Assembly: GCF_000017505.1 (NCBI RefSeq) | Contig: NC_009675.1 | Coordinates: forward strand, 620,001 to 684,000 | DNA from: Anaeromyxobacter sp. Fw109-5 | GTDB taxonomy: Bacteria > Myxococcota > Myxococcia > Myxococcales > Anaeromyxobacteraceae | DNA: 64,000 nt | Direction of reading: 5' to 3' | Shown here: piece after piece, positions 8,925-17,447 of the stretch | Numbering within the stretch: position 1 is the stretch's first letter | How the letters are laid out: the number at the start of each line of letters is the position of its first letter | The notes under the pieces: model-generated | What the model saw: the letters and a program-made list of their open reading frames with translations, nothing else | The model's database searches: none | What the model was told of the DNA's origin: nothing | Made by a program: the position numbers and the translations under genes

Positions 8925-9093
8925 CGCGTTCCCCCCGCGCGCGAGCGGCCGTCGCGGCGGGGCGGCGAAGACGAGCCGTGCGCGGCGAGGCGCCGGGCGA
9001 GGGCTCGCTCGCCGCCCGCGATCGCCGGCTTTCGACGGGAGGAATGGCGACGAGGTGCGAGCGGTTCGATCCCTCGTCCTCCCGGAGGTGTTC

Positions 9094-9249
9094 GTGACCA
9101 CGTTCCTCGCCGCGCTGATCGCCGTGTCGCTCCTCGTGCTCGCGGGCCTCGCCCTGGCTCGTCGAAACGGACAGGCTCGGCTGGCGGCGGTCCCGGTGCC
9201 TGCGCGCCTGCGGCGCGCGCCGCGCTCCAGCCGGCGCCGCGGCCGCTGA
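9094..9249 (+). CDS. Small single-span membrane protein (hypothetical)
   Basis: 51 aa from GTG 9094, preceded by GGAGG. The sequence begins with a strong helix (TTFLAALIAVSLLVLAGLALA) and then a very basic tail rich in Arg. Layout and ribosome site suggest a real small inner-membrane protein, but there is no family evidence and the Arg-rich tail may be an artefact of GC-rich non-coding DNA. Confidence 0.4.
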   Translation: MTTFLAALIAVSLLVLAGLALARRNGQARLAAVPVPARLRRAPRSSRRRGR

Positions 9250-9658
9250 TCCCGCGGCCGGCGCCGCGAGCGGCTCCGCCCCCCTCTTCACCGCCCAAAC
9301 GGACTGGCGACCCACCCCCGGTCGCCGGCGCTCCGGTGAACGTGCGTTCAAGTCGTCGCGCGTGGGTCGCCTCGGCCGGTCGCCACTTCGCCCCGCACAC
9401 GAACGTCCCCCGCCCGCGGGACGGCGCCCCCTCGTTGCATTCACGGAAAGTGCGACCGGACGCCTGCGTGGCGCTCCCACGTGAACGTGCTCGCAGCGGG
9501 TCCGGGGCGAACGGGGGAGATGGTGGGGGGTGATACGTGCCGCCGCCGCACGTGGGCCGCCGCCGGGACGAGGAGGCGCTCCCAGGTTCGGATCCCCCCG
9601 GTGAGCGAGTTCGCCCGGCGCCAGCGCCGCGCGCATCTTCTCGACGAGGAGGTCCGCC
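9250..9658. other. Gene-free 409-nt stretch
   Basis: No convincing gene in either direction; a 65-codon frame at 9336-9533 has no ribosome site and a composition typical of random GC-rich sequence. Two small palindromes are visible: TGAACG-TG-CGTTCA at 9337-9350 and ACGTGC/GCACGT arms at 9535-9553. The stretch probably carries the control region of the downstream reductase. Confidence 0.5.
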
Positions 9659-10690
9659 ATGACGCGCCGAGAGTTCCTGGAGCTGGCCGCAGCGGCGACG
9701 TTCGTGCCGCTCGCCGCCTGCGGCGGCCACACCCAGACCGCCCACGGCGGAGTGGAGGAGGGGACGCCCGACGCCCCCGCGGGCGCGGGGCCCCTGCCAG
9801 AGCGGATGCTCGGCCGCACGGGCGTCGCGGTCTCGATCGTCGGGCTGGGCGGCTACCACATGGGAACGCAGGAGACGGAGGAGGAGAGCGTCCGCATCGT
9901 CCGGACCGCGATCGACGGCGGGATCACCTTCCTCGACAACTGCTGGGACTACAACGACGGCGAGAGCGAGCGGCGGATGGGGAAGGCGCTCCAGGACGGC
10001 TACCGGGAGAAGGTCTTCCTCATGTCCAAGATCGACGGCCGCGACGCGGTGACCGCGGCGCGGCAGATCGACGAGTCGCTCCAGCGCCTGCGCACCGACC
10101 GCGTGGAGCTCATGCAGATCCACGAGGTGATCCGGCCGACCGACCCCGAGCGCTGCTTCGCCGCGGGGGGCGCGGTCGAGGCGCTCGTCGCCGCCCGGCA
10201 GGCGGGCAAGATCCGCTTCATCGGCTTCACCGGGCACAAGTCGCCGCGCTGGCACCTCGAGATGCTGCGCGTGGCGGAGGAGCACGGCTTCGCGTTCGAC
10301 ACCGTGCAGATGCCGCTCAACGTCCTCGACGCGCACCACGACAGCTTCGAGCGGAACGTCCTGCCGGTGCTGGTCCAGAAGAACATCGGGATCATCGGCA
10401 TGAAGCCCATGGCAGACGCGCGGATCGTCAAGCGGGGCATCGCCTCCCCCGAGGAGTGCCTCGGCTACGCGCTGAGCCTGCCCGCGAGCGTGGTGGTGAC
10501 CGGCTGCGACTCCGTCGAGCGCGTCGAGCAGGCGCTGCGGGTCGCGCGGGCGTTCCAGACGTTCCCGGAGGAGCGCGTGGACGAGCTGCTCGCCCGCACC
10601 GCCCCGGCGGGGCAGGGAGGCGCGAACGAGCTCTACAAGACCACCGAGGAGTACGACGGGACGACCCAGAACCCGCACTGGCTGGGGTAG
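9659..10690 (+). CDS. Exported aldo/keto reductase (Tat signal)
   Basis: 343 aa. N-terminus TRREFLELAAAATFVPLAAC combines a twin-arginine motif with a lipobox-like Cys, so the protein is probably folded in the cytosol with cofactor and exported. The body is an AKR barrel. The catalytic tetrad can be placed in FLDNCWDYN (Asp, Tyr), SKIDGR (Lys) and QIHEV (His), and GLGGYHMG is the typical first strand. It would reduce carbonyls with NAD(P)H; the substrate is unknown. Some Tat-exported AKRs act as iron-sulfur-free periplasmic oxidoreductases. ATG follows GAGGAGG. The gene is convergent with the nuclease downstream (11 nt between the stops). Confidence 0.85.
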   Translation: MTRREFLELAAAATFVPLAACGGHTQTAHGGVEEGTPDAPAGAGPLPERMLGRTGVAVSIVGLGGYHMGTQETEEESVRIVRTAIDGGITFLDNCWDYNDGESERRMGKALQDGYREKVFLMSKIDGRDAVTAARQIDESLQRLRTDRVELMQIHEVIRPTDPERCFAAGGAVEALVAARQAGKIRFIGFTGHKSPRWHLEMLRVAEEHGFAFDTVQMPLNVLDAHHDSFERNVLPVLVQKNIGIIGMKPMADARIVKRGIASPEECLGYALSLPASVVVTGCDSVERVEQALRVARAFQTFPEERVDELLARTAPAGQGGANELYKTTEEYDGTTQNPHWLG

Positions 10691-10701
10691 CGCTCACACC
10701 G

Positions 10702-11559
10702 TCAGCGGCCGGCGGCGCCGAGCCGGACCGCTCGCGCCGCCGCGATCCGCTCGAGGAGCGCGGCGAGCCGGACGCCGGCCTTCTGGAGCTGCAGCTCCGT
10801 TCGCGCTCGCTGCCGGTCCGCGTACTCGCGCGGCAGGAGCACGATGCGCCCGTCGCGCGGGAGCGGCCCGAGCTCGGCGTACAGCGCGCGCGCGAGCGCG
10901 TGCGACTCGTCCGCCCACTCGGCGGGCGAGGGGCGCGCGGCCCAGCGCGCCGCCTCCGCGGGTCCGATGTCGCGGGCGAGCGCGCGGGCGGCGGCGACGG
11001 TGCCGCGCCGCCGGAGGATCGGCCCGAGCACGTCCTGATCCCACACGCGGTGGAACGGGCGCGGCTGCCCGCGGGCGCGCTCGCGCCGCGTCGGCAGGTC
11101 GTTGCCGCCGCGGTCGCGCCCGTCGCCCGCGTGCAGCGGCTGGTGGACGTCCGCGACGAGGTGCACGAGCCAGCGGAACGCGTCCGCGCGCCGGGCCGCG
11201 CCCTCGCCGTCGCGCAGCTCGGCGATCGCGCGCTCGAGCGCGGCCACCACGCACGCCTCGCGCGGGCAGTCGCGGGCGGGGTCGAACGCCGCGGCGAGGG
11301 GGATGTTCACGTAGTGCCAGGCCCTCGTCGCGGGATCGCGCTGCGCGTCGGCCCAGCCGGCCACGTCGGCGTTCGACATGGGCGTGGCGCCGAGGACCTC
11401 CCGCACGAGCCGCCGCGCGGAGGGGCCGAGCCGCTCCTCCGCGATCGCCGCCACGATCCGGTGCCCCGGCTCGGACCAGGCCGCCGCCGTCGCGGGTGCG
11501 GTCGCGACGGCGGCGGCGGCGAGACAGAGGAGAGGCAGGGCGGCGTTCGTGCGGGGCAT
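10702..11559 (-). CDS. Secreted S1/P1-family zinc nuclease
   Basis: 285 aa. The signal peptide ends in AAA, giving a mature protein that begins with Trp, which in this family uses its N-terminal amine as a zinc ligand. The other ligands are in place: H of WSEPGH, D of NADVAGWAD, H of RAWHYVN, the H..D..H run in HLVADVHQPLHAG and the H/D of FHRVWDQD. These trinuclear zinc enzymes degrade single-stranded DNA or RNA and release 5'-nucleotides. Likely periplasmic or extracellular, for nutrient scavenging. Confidence 0.88.
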   Translation of the reverse strand: MPRTNAALPLLCLAAAAVATAPATAAAWSEPGHRIVAAIAEERLGPSARRLVREVLGATPMSNADVAGWADAQRDPATRAWHYVNIPLAAAFDPARDCPREACVVAALERAIAELRDGEGAARRADAFRWLVHLVADVHQPLHAGDGRDRGGNDLPTRRERARGQPRPFHRVWDQDVLGPILRRRGTVAAARALARDIGPAEAARWAARPSPAEWADESHALARALYAELGPLPRDGRIVLLPREYADRQRARTELQLQKAGVRLAALLERIAAARAVRLGAAGR

Positions 11560-11661
11560 CGGACCTCGGCGGCGGCGGGTGGACGGGGAGCCTACCGCGC
11601 CGCGCCGACGCCGAGGGTCCCCTCCATTTCCGAGCCCGCGGGTGCGCGCCGGGCCGAGGCG

Positions 11662-12660
11662 CTACTTGGCCTCGGCGCTGCCGGCGCCCTTCAGCGCCTT
11701 CGACCAGCGCGCCACCTCGCTCTCGACGAGCTTGCGCAGCCCCTCCGGCGTCTGGGCGTCCTCGTTGGAGAGGTCGCCGCCGAGGTCGAGGAGACGCTTC
11801 CGCGTGCCGGGATCCTTGAGCGCCTTCACGAGCGCGCCGTTGAGCTTCTTCGTGACCTCGGGGGGCGTCCCCTTGGGCGCGAAGATCGCGTTCCAGGCGC
11901 TCACCTGGAACTCCGGCAGGCCGGCCTCCTTGGTGGTGGGAACGTTCGGCAGCGCCGGGGAGCGCTCGGGCAGCGCCACCGCGTACGCCTTGATGGTCCC
12001 CGCCTGGATCTGCGGCACCAGGCTCGGGATCTGATCGCACATGTAGTCCACCTGTCCGGCGACCAGGTCGTTCAAGGCGGGGCCGGTGCCGCGGTAGACC
12101 ACGCGCGTCGGCTTCACGCCGACGAGCGAGTTGAAGACCGTGCAGGTGCTGAAGGAGACGGAGCCCACGCCCGCGTGCGCCTCGTTCAGCTTCGAGCCGT
12201 TCTGCTTCGCGTACGCCATGAACTCCTTCAGGTCCTTCGCCGGGAAGTCCTTGCGGGCGACGATCAGGATCGGCGTGCCGGAGGCGAGGCCGATGGGCGC
12301 GAAGTCCTTCACCGGATCGTACTTGAGGTTGGGGTAGACGGCGGGCGCCGCCCCGTGCGTGCCCATGTGGCCCATCATGATGGTGTAGCCGTCCGGCGGC
12401 GCCTGGGACGCGCGCGTGATGCCGGTCGTGCCGCCCGCGCCGGCGACGTTCTCGATCACGATCTGCTGACCGAGGGTGCGCGACATGTCGTCGGCGACGA
12501 TGCGGGCGACGACGTCCGTCGGACCGCCCGCGGCGAACGGGACGATCATGGTGATGGGCCGCTCGGGGTAGGCGGCCCGCGGCGAGGCGGGTGCGAGCAG
12601 CGCCGCGGCGGCCACCGCGGCGAGCAGCGTCTTCACGAACCTCCACACTCTCGGCTCCAT
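11662..12660 (-). CDS. tctC: Tripartite tricarboxylate transporter substrate-binding protein (TctC/Bug family)
   Basis: 332 aa with an N-terminal signal peptide. Typical Bug-family segments are visible: YPERPITMIVPFAAGGPTDVVARI after the signal, VENVAGAGGTTG, and the ATGSVSFS-equivalent HAGVGSVSFST ligand loop. The periplasmic protein captures a carboxylated solute and passes it to TctA/TctB. Last gene of the tctB-tctA-tctC operon, 34 nt after tctA. The ligand cannot be predicted. Confidence 0.9.
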   Translation of the reverse strand: MEPRVWRFVKTLLAAVAAAALLAPASPRAAYPERPITMIVPFAAGGPTDVVARIVADDMSRTLGQQIVIENVAGAGGTTGITRASQAPPDGYTIMMGHMGTHGAAPAVYPNLKYDPVKDFAPIGLASGTPILIVARKDFPAKDLKEFMAYAKQNGSKLNEAHAGVGSVSFSTCTVFNSLVGVKPTRVVYRGTGPALNDLVAGQVDYMCDQIPSLVPQIQAGTIKAYAVALPERSPALPNVPTTKEAGLPEFQVSAWNAIFAPKGTPPEVTKKLNGALVKALKDPGTRKRLLDLGGDLSNEDAQTPEGLRKLVESEVARWSKALKGAGSAEAK

Positions 12661-12694
12661 CGAGACTCCTCCCTCGCGCCCACCCTGGGCGCGC

Positions 12695-14197
12695 TCACTC
12701 CACGAAGACCTCGTCGCGCTTCTTGCGCAGCGAGGGGACCACGGCGAGGATCAGGACCAGCGCCGCCACCGCCAGCAGCGCGGCGCTGACCGGCCGCTGG
12801 ACGAAGACGGCGGGATCGCCGCGCGCGATGGCGAGCGCGCGCCGCAGGTTCTCCTCCATGAGGCGCCCGAGCACGTAGCCGAGCAGCAGCGGCGCGGTCT
12901 CGAAGCCCAGCTTCGTGAGCGCCCAGCCGATCACGGCCAGCCCCGCGGTGAAGAGCACGTCCGCGGGCGAGTTGTTCACCGAGTAGATCCCGATGCAGGA
13001 GAACACCAGGATGGCCGGGTACATCAGGCGGTAGGGCACCTTCACGAGGCGCACCCACACCCCGACGAGCGGGAGGTTGATGACGAGCAGCATGAGGTTG
13101 CCGATCCACATGCTCGCGACCACGCCCCAGAACAGCGAGGGGTTGCGGGTCATCACGAGCGGCCCGGGCACGATGCCGTGGATCGTCATCGCGCCGACCA
13201 TGAGCGCCATGACCGCGTTCGGCGGGATGCCCAGGGCGAGGAGCGGGATGAACGAGGTCTGCGCGCCCGCGTTGTTGGCCGACTCGGGCCCGGCCACGCC
13301 CTCGATGGCCCCGCGCCCGAAGCGGCGCGGGTCCTTCGCGAGCTTCTTCTCGAGGGCGTAGGAGGCGAAGGGGCCGAGCACGGCGCCGTTGCCGGGCAGG
13401 ACCCCCAGCGCGGAGCCGAGGAGGCTGCCGCGCACGATGGGGCGCGCCGACTGGCGGAGCTCGGCCATGGACGGGAGCACGCGTCCGATCGGCCTCTTCA
13501 CCACGTCGCGGTGCTCGGTCACCTCCAGGTTCCGCAGCACCTCGGCGAGCCCGAAGATGCCCATGGCGAGCACCGCGAAGTCGAGCCCGTCCGCCAGGGG
13601 CGCGTACCCGAAGGTCATGCGCTCGACGCCCGTCTCGAGGTCGGTCCCCACCGTGGAGAGGAGGAGGCCGACGAGGATCATCCCGATCGCCTTGAGGAGC
13701 GAGCCGCGCGCGAGCACGATGGCGAACACCAGCCCGGCCGCCATGAGGGAGAAGTACTCGGCGGAGCCGAAGAGCAGGGCGACGCGCGTGAGCGGCACCG
13801 CGGCGGCGGCGACCACCAGGGTGGCCACGCAGCCGGCGAAGAACGACCCCAGCGCCGCGACGCCCAGCGCGGCGCCGGCGCGGCCCTGCTTCGCCATCTC
13901 GTGCCCGTCGAGGGTGGTGACCACCGCGGTCACCTCGCCCGGGATGTTCACCAGGATGGCGGTCGTCGAGCCGCCGTACTGCGCGCCGTAGTAGATGCCC
14001 GCGAGCATGATGATCGCGCCCACCGGATCGAGGCCGAACGTGACCGGCAGCAGCATCGTGATGGTCGCGATGGGGCCGACGCCGGGCAGCACGCCCACGA
14101 GCGTGCCGACGAAGCAGCCCGTCAGCGCGAGCAGCAGGTTCTGCGCGGAGAGCGCGACCGAGAAGCCGAGCGCGAGGTGCTGGAAGAGGTCGCTCAC
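12695..14197 (-). CDS. tctA: Tripartite tricarboxylate transporter large permease (TctA)
   Basis: 500 aa with about 12 membrane helices. Characteristic TctA segments include GTLVGVLPGVGPIATITMLLP near the start, YGAQYGGSTTAILVNIPGE, and the mid-protein LPGNGAVLGPFASYALEKK loop. It forms the cation-coupled transport channel. It lies between tctB (7 nt) and tctC, giving a complete three-gene TTT system. Start GTG/ATG choice rests on the MSDLFQHL N-terminus and the tight spacing. Confidence 0.92.
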   Translation of the reverse strand: MSDLFQHLALGFSVALSAQNLLLALTGCFVGTLVGVLPGVGPIATITMLLPVTFGLDPVGAIIMLAGIYYGAQYGGSTTAILVNIPGEVTAVVTTLDGHEMAKQGRAGAALGVAALGSFFAGCVATLVVAAAAVPLTRVALLFGSAEYFSLMAAGLVFAIVLARGSLLKAIGMILVGLLLSTVGTDLETGVERMTFGYAPLADGLDFAVLAMGIFGLAEVLRNLEVTEHRDVVKRPIGRVLPSMAELRQSARPIVRGSLLGSALGVLPGNGAVLGPFASYALEKKLAKDPRRFGRGAIEGVAGPESANNAGAQTSFIPLLALGIPPNAVMALMVGAMTIHGIVPGPLVMTRNPSLFWGVVASMWIGNLMLLVINLPLVGVWVRLVKVPYRLMYPAILVFSCIGIYSVNNSPADVLFTAGLAVIGWALTKLGFETAPLLLGYVLGRLMEENLRRALAIARGDPAVFVQRPVSAALLAVAALVLILAVVPSLRKKRDEVFVE

Positions 14198-14204
14198 CCG
14201 GCCC

Positions 14205-14726
14205 TCAGATCACGAAGCCCGGCAGGACGAGGATGGGGATGGGGAGATGCAGCGCGTACCGGAACAGCCCGATGCAGAAGGCGGTGATGACGATCGCGAA
14301 GACGACGAGCTCCTTCCAGCGCGTCTCGGGCGAGGCCGCGCCGGACACGAGCGCGACGAGGGGCCCCGCCAGCGCCAGCCCCACCGTGCGGATCGAGAGC
14401 GCGAAGGCCACCACCGCCAGGGCCACGAAGAACGGGCCGCGCAGCGGCCAGCGGCCGAGGGGGTCGCCCTCCTTCACGAGCGACAGCACCACGAGCGCCA
14501 GGCCGGTGAGCCCGACGAGGACGGTGACGGCGCGCGGCAGCATGCCGGGGCCCATCGAGCGGAGCGTCCCGGTCTCGAGCTCGGCGCCCGCCCACCAGGC
14601 GAAGAGCGCCAGGGCGACGAGGCTCGCGCCCGCCGCGAGGTTCTGGGGCGCCTGCACCCTGGGTCCCCCGGGCGTCACGGCCCCGCGTGACACGTCGGCT
14701 GCTCGTTCGGGCAATGGGACCTCCAC
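14205..14726 (-). CDS. tctB: Tripartite tricarboxylate transporter small permease (TctB)
   Basis: 173 aa with four predicted helices; LAAGASLVALALFAWWAG and the GPGMLPRAV loop are typical for TctB. It partners TctA in the inner membrane. The GTG at 14726 is the longest start. A GTG at 14654, with GGGGGA upstream, would remove a polar N-terminal 24 residues and may be the true start. First gene of the operon on this strand. Confidence 0.82.
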   Translation of the reverse strand: MEVPLPERAADVSRGAVTPGGPRVQAPQNLAAGASLVALALFAWWAGAELETGTLRSMGPGMLPRAVTVLVGLTGLALVVLSLVKEGDPLGRWPLRGPFFVALAVVAFALSIRTVGLALAGPLVALVSGAASPETRWKELVVFAIVITAFCIGLFRYALHLPIPILVLPGFVI

Positions 14727-15038
14727 TCCGCGTCACTGCCCAGCAAGGGGTAGGGATTCGAGCCGAGCGTGAAAACTCGTTGATGGCTCGCGAAAGCGGC
14801 CGTGGCACCGGCCGTTTGGGGCTGCCCGGGCGGCTCACCGGAGCGGGAGGCGACCGGCCGCGGTCGCCTCGGCGGCCGCCTCGCTCGCGGGGCCTCGTCA
14901 AGGCGTGGCCACGACGCCGCGCCGACGCTCCGCGATATCGGCGGACGTTGACTCCGCGTGCGCGCGAGACCCACCCCGCGCCCCTCGCGGCCGACACCCT
15001 GCGTGGGCTACGCTCCGCGCCGTCTCCGGGAGGGAACC
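14727..15038. other. Divergent intergenic region between tctB and the lipoprotein operon
   Basis: 312 nt with no convincing gene. It must contain promoters for both directions, but I see no clear -35/-10 pair. The local A/T-rich GAAAACTCGTTGATG near 14770 is the least GC-rich spot. A GGGAGGG ribosome site for the right-hand gene ends just before 15039. Confidence 0.45.
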
Positions 15039-15698
15039 GTGGGAAGACGCGTACTGCTGGTGATGCTGCTCGCCGCGGCCGCAGGCTGCATGCCCTATCA
15101 CCGCGCGCGCCCCGGCGCCGAGACCTGGCGGCAGGGGGTGAAGACGGTGGGCGTCCTGCCCGCGATCCGGATCCTCGAGATCTCCCCCGGGAACGTCGAG
15201 GAGGAGCACGAGGAGTGGACGGAGCAGGGAAAGCGGAACGTCGTCGCGGCGCTCTCCGACGGCCTGCGGGCGCGAGGGCTGCACCCGAAGGTGATGACCT
15301 GGAAGACCGACGACGAGCTCGACGACGTGCGGCTCCTCTACGCCGAGGTCGCGGAGGCGATCTGGCTCTACGCCTATCCGCCGTACACGTTCCCGCACAA
15401 GGTGGAGCGGTTCGAGTACGGCGTCGGCCCGATCGGCAAGATCCTCGATCGGGCCGGCGCGGACGTGCTGCTCGTCGCCGCGGGCCAGGATCGCGTCGGC
15501 TCGGACGGGCGGAAGCTCGGGATGCTCGCCGGCATGCGCGCCATGGCGCTGCTCACGCTCGGGCTCGTGGACCGGGCCGGGAACGTCGTCTGGTTCGACG
15601 TGTGGGGCGGCGCCGGGATCGACCTGCGGCAGGACGCGGACGTCCGGGAGTCCGTCGAGAAGCTCCTCTCCGAGCTGCCCGGGACGGCGGCGCCGTGA
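15039..15698 (+). CDS. Lipoprotein of unknown function
   Basis: 219 aa from GTG 15039, chosen because GGGAGGG sits just upstream and the sequence then reads VGRRVLLVMLLAAAAGC, a textbook lipoprotein signal. The mature part has alternating strands and helices with VKTVGVLPAIRILEI and ADVLLVAAGQDRVGSDGRK. This is reminiscent of small alpha/beta outer-membrane assembly lipoproteins, but I do not recognise the family. Its stop overlaps the start of the M48 protease gene (GTGA), so the two are translationally coupled. Confidence 0.75.
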   Translation: MGRRVLLVMLLAAAAGCMPYHRARPGAETWRQGVKTVGVLPAIRILEISPGNVEEEHEEWTEQGKRNVVAALSDGLRARGLHPKVMTWKTDDELDDVRLLYAEVAEAIWLYAYPPYTFPHKVERFEYGVGPIGKILDRAGADVLLVAAGQDRVGSDGRKLGMLAGMRAMALLTLGLVDRAGNVVWFDVWGGAGIDLRQDADVRESVEKLLSELPGTAAP

Positions 15699-16849
15699 CC
15701 CCCCGCGCCTGGCTGATCGCCGCCGCGGCCCTCCTCTCCGCCGCGTGCGCCGTCGCGCCGCCGCGCGCGGCGCGGCTGCCGCCCGTGTCCGCCCCGAGCT
15801 TCGCGATGGAGCGCGACGAGCGCCGCCTCTGGAAGGAGGCCGCCGAGATGGACGCCCGCGCGCGCAAGAGCGGCGCCGTGCTCGGGGAGGCCCCGCTCGA
15901 GCGCTACCTGCTCGGCGTCGCCCGCCGCCTCACGCCCGGCGCCGCGCTGGGCAAGCTGGACGTGCGCGTGCGCGTCATCGAGTCGCCGAGCCTGTCCGCC
16001 TTCGTGTCGCCCGACGGCGGGGTGTTCGTGACGATGGGGCTGCTCGCGCGGCTGGAGAACGAGGCGCGGCTCGCGGTCGTGCTCGGGCACGAGCTCGTGC
16101 ACGCCGTGAACCGGCACGCCATCGTCGAGTACCGCACCTTCAAGCACGGCGCCGCGCTCGCCTCCGCCCTGCCGTTCGGCCTGGGCGAGCTCGGCACCAA
16201 GGCGGCGGTCACCGGCTACTCGCGCGACCTCGAGCGCGAGGCCGACGAGGAGGGGCTCGCGCTCGTCGCGGCGGGCGGGTGGGACGTCGCGGAGGCGACG
16301 CGGCCCTTCGAGCACCTCGCCGCGTGGGTGAAGGAGGAGGAGATCGAGGAGCCCTTCCTGTTCTCCACGCACCCGCGCCTCGAGGAGCGGATGGAGAGCT
16401 ACCGCACGCTGCTCGCCACCCGCTACGCGGGCCGCAGCGGCGGCGACCGCGGCCGGGAGCGCTACCAGGGCGCGATCCGCGAGCTCGTGCTCGCCAACGC
16501 GCGCCTCGATCTCGCCGCCGGACGCTTCGGGCCGGCGGAGCGCGGCGCCCGCGCGTACCTCGCCCTCCGCCCCAAGGCCGCGGAGGGGCACGCGCTCCTC
16601 GGGGACGTGGCGCGGCAGCGCGGCGGCGACGGAGCGGAGGCCGGCGCGCTCGCGCACTACCGCAAGGCCGTCGAGCTCGACGCGCGCTGCCCCGAGGCGC
16701 AGCGCGGGCTCGGGCTCGCGCTCGCCAGGCGAAACGATCGCGAGGGCGCCCGGGCGGCGCTCCGCGCGTACCTGAAGCTCAGCCCGGACGCCGTGGATCG
16801 CGCCTGGATCGAGGGGGACCTCGCGGCGCTCGAGGGGAGGGGACCATGA
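15695..16849 (+). CDS. M48-family metalloprotease lipoprotein with TPR tail
   Basis: 384 aa. Starts at a GTG overlapping the upstream stop; the signal has a lipobox SAAC. The protease domain carries HELVHAVNRH (HExxH) and the downstream glutamate ligand in EREADEEG, as in BepA/LoiP-type peptidases that police outer-membrane protein assembly. The last ~120 residues form tetratricopeptide-like helical pairs (ALAHYRKAVELDARCPEAQRGLGLALARR), as in BepA. Probably a periplasmic quality-control protease attached to a membrane. Coupled to lipoprotein genes on both sides. Confidence 0.88.
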   Translation: MTPRAWLIAAAALLSAACAVAPPRAARLPPVSAPSFAMERDERRLWKEAAEMDARARKSGAVLGEAPLERYLLGVARRLTPGAALGKLDVRVRVIESPSLSAFVSPDGGVFVTMGLLARLENEARLAVVLGHELVHAVNRHAIVEYRTFKHGAALASALPFGLGELGTKAAVTGYSRDLEREADEEGLALVAAGGWDVAEATRPFEHLAAWVKEEEIEEPFLFSTHPRLEERMESYRTLLATRYAGRSGGDRGRERYQGAIRELVLANARLDLAAGRFGPAERGARAYLALRPKAAEGHALLGDVARQRGGDGAEAGALAHYRKAVELDARCPEAQRGLGLALARRNDREGARAALRAYLKLSPDAVDRAWIEGDLAALEGRGP

Positions 16850-17415
16850 GGATCCGGCTCGCGACGCTCGCGTGCGTCGCCGCGCTCGCGTCGGGGTGCC
16901 TCCACGACGAGGCGCCCTGGCGCGAGGTGGGCGGCAAGTACGACTCCGGCAACTGGTTCGGGCCGCGCATCTCCATGGTCCTCCCCGACGACTGGATGAA
17001 GCTCAACCGCGTCGAGGACGGCCTGGTCGCGACGCGCGACGGCTTCAACCTGCAGTCGATCAAGATCCGGCGGGTGGACCCCGGCAAGCCGCTGCCGCAC
17101 ACGAAGAAGACGGTGGCGGAGGGGATGCGCCCGCACGAGCTCGCCGAGGTCCTCCTCGACGACCTGCGCAGCGACGGCTCGGCGAACGGGCTCAAGGTGC
17201 TGGAGACGCGCCCGGCGACCATCGCCGGGGCGCCCGGGTTCCGCACGACGGTCGCGTTCAAGGACGCCTTCGGCCTCAAGGTGAAGGTGGTCCTGTGCGG
17301 GGTGATGATCGAGGATCACGCCTGGCAGATCGCCTACGTCGCGCCCGCGCGGCACTACTTCGAGCAGGACCTCGGCACGTTCGACGGGGCGCTGGCGAGC
17401 TTCCGGGTGCGGTGA
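16846..17415 (+). CDS. Lipoprotein of unknown function
   Basis: 189 aa with signal and lipobox SGC (Cys ~19). Starts at an ATG that overlaps the stop of the protease gene (ATGA) and has GAGGGGAGGGG upstream. The mature part begins with WREVGGKYDSGNWFGPRISMVLPDDW and contains a domain resembling small lipid- or protein-binding folds, but no named family is recognised. It is the third member of a lipoprotein/protease/lipoprotein operon and may act with the protease in the envelope. Confidence 0.75.
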   Translation: MRIRLATLACVAALASGCLHDEAPWREVGGKYDSGNWFGPRISMVLPDDWMKLNRVEDGLVATRDGFNLQSIKIRRVDPGKPLPHTKKTVAEGMRPHELAEVLLDDLRSDGSANGLKVLETRPATIAGAPGFRTTVAFKDAFGLKVKVVLCGVMIEDHAWQIAYVAPARHYFEQDLGTFDGALASFRVR

Positions 17416-17447
17416 CCGCGGGCGCCTCCGCGGGTATCGTGCCCGCG

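Noticed and set aside
9023-9097. 17-codon frame starting at an ATG behind GGGAGGA
   Set aside because: The Shine-Dalgarno sequence abuts the ATG with no spacer and the peptide is not protein-like; the GTG at 9094 fits better.
9336-9533. 65-codon frame in the gap before the aldo/keto reductase
   Set aside because: No ribosome site, basic random-like composition, no homology signal.
17412-17447. GTG overlapping the upstream stop as start of the MFS gene at 17412
   Set aside because: Possible by coupling, but it adds a non-conserved 12 residues before the first helix; ATG 17448 is preferred. Kept as an alternative in the feature text.
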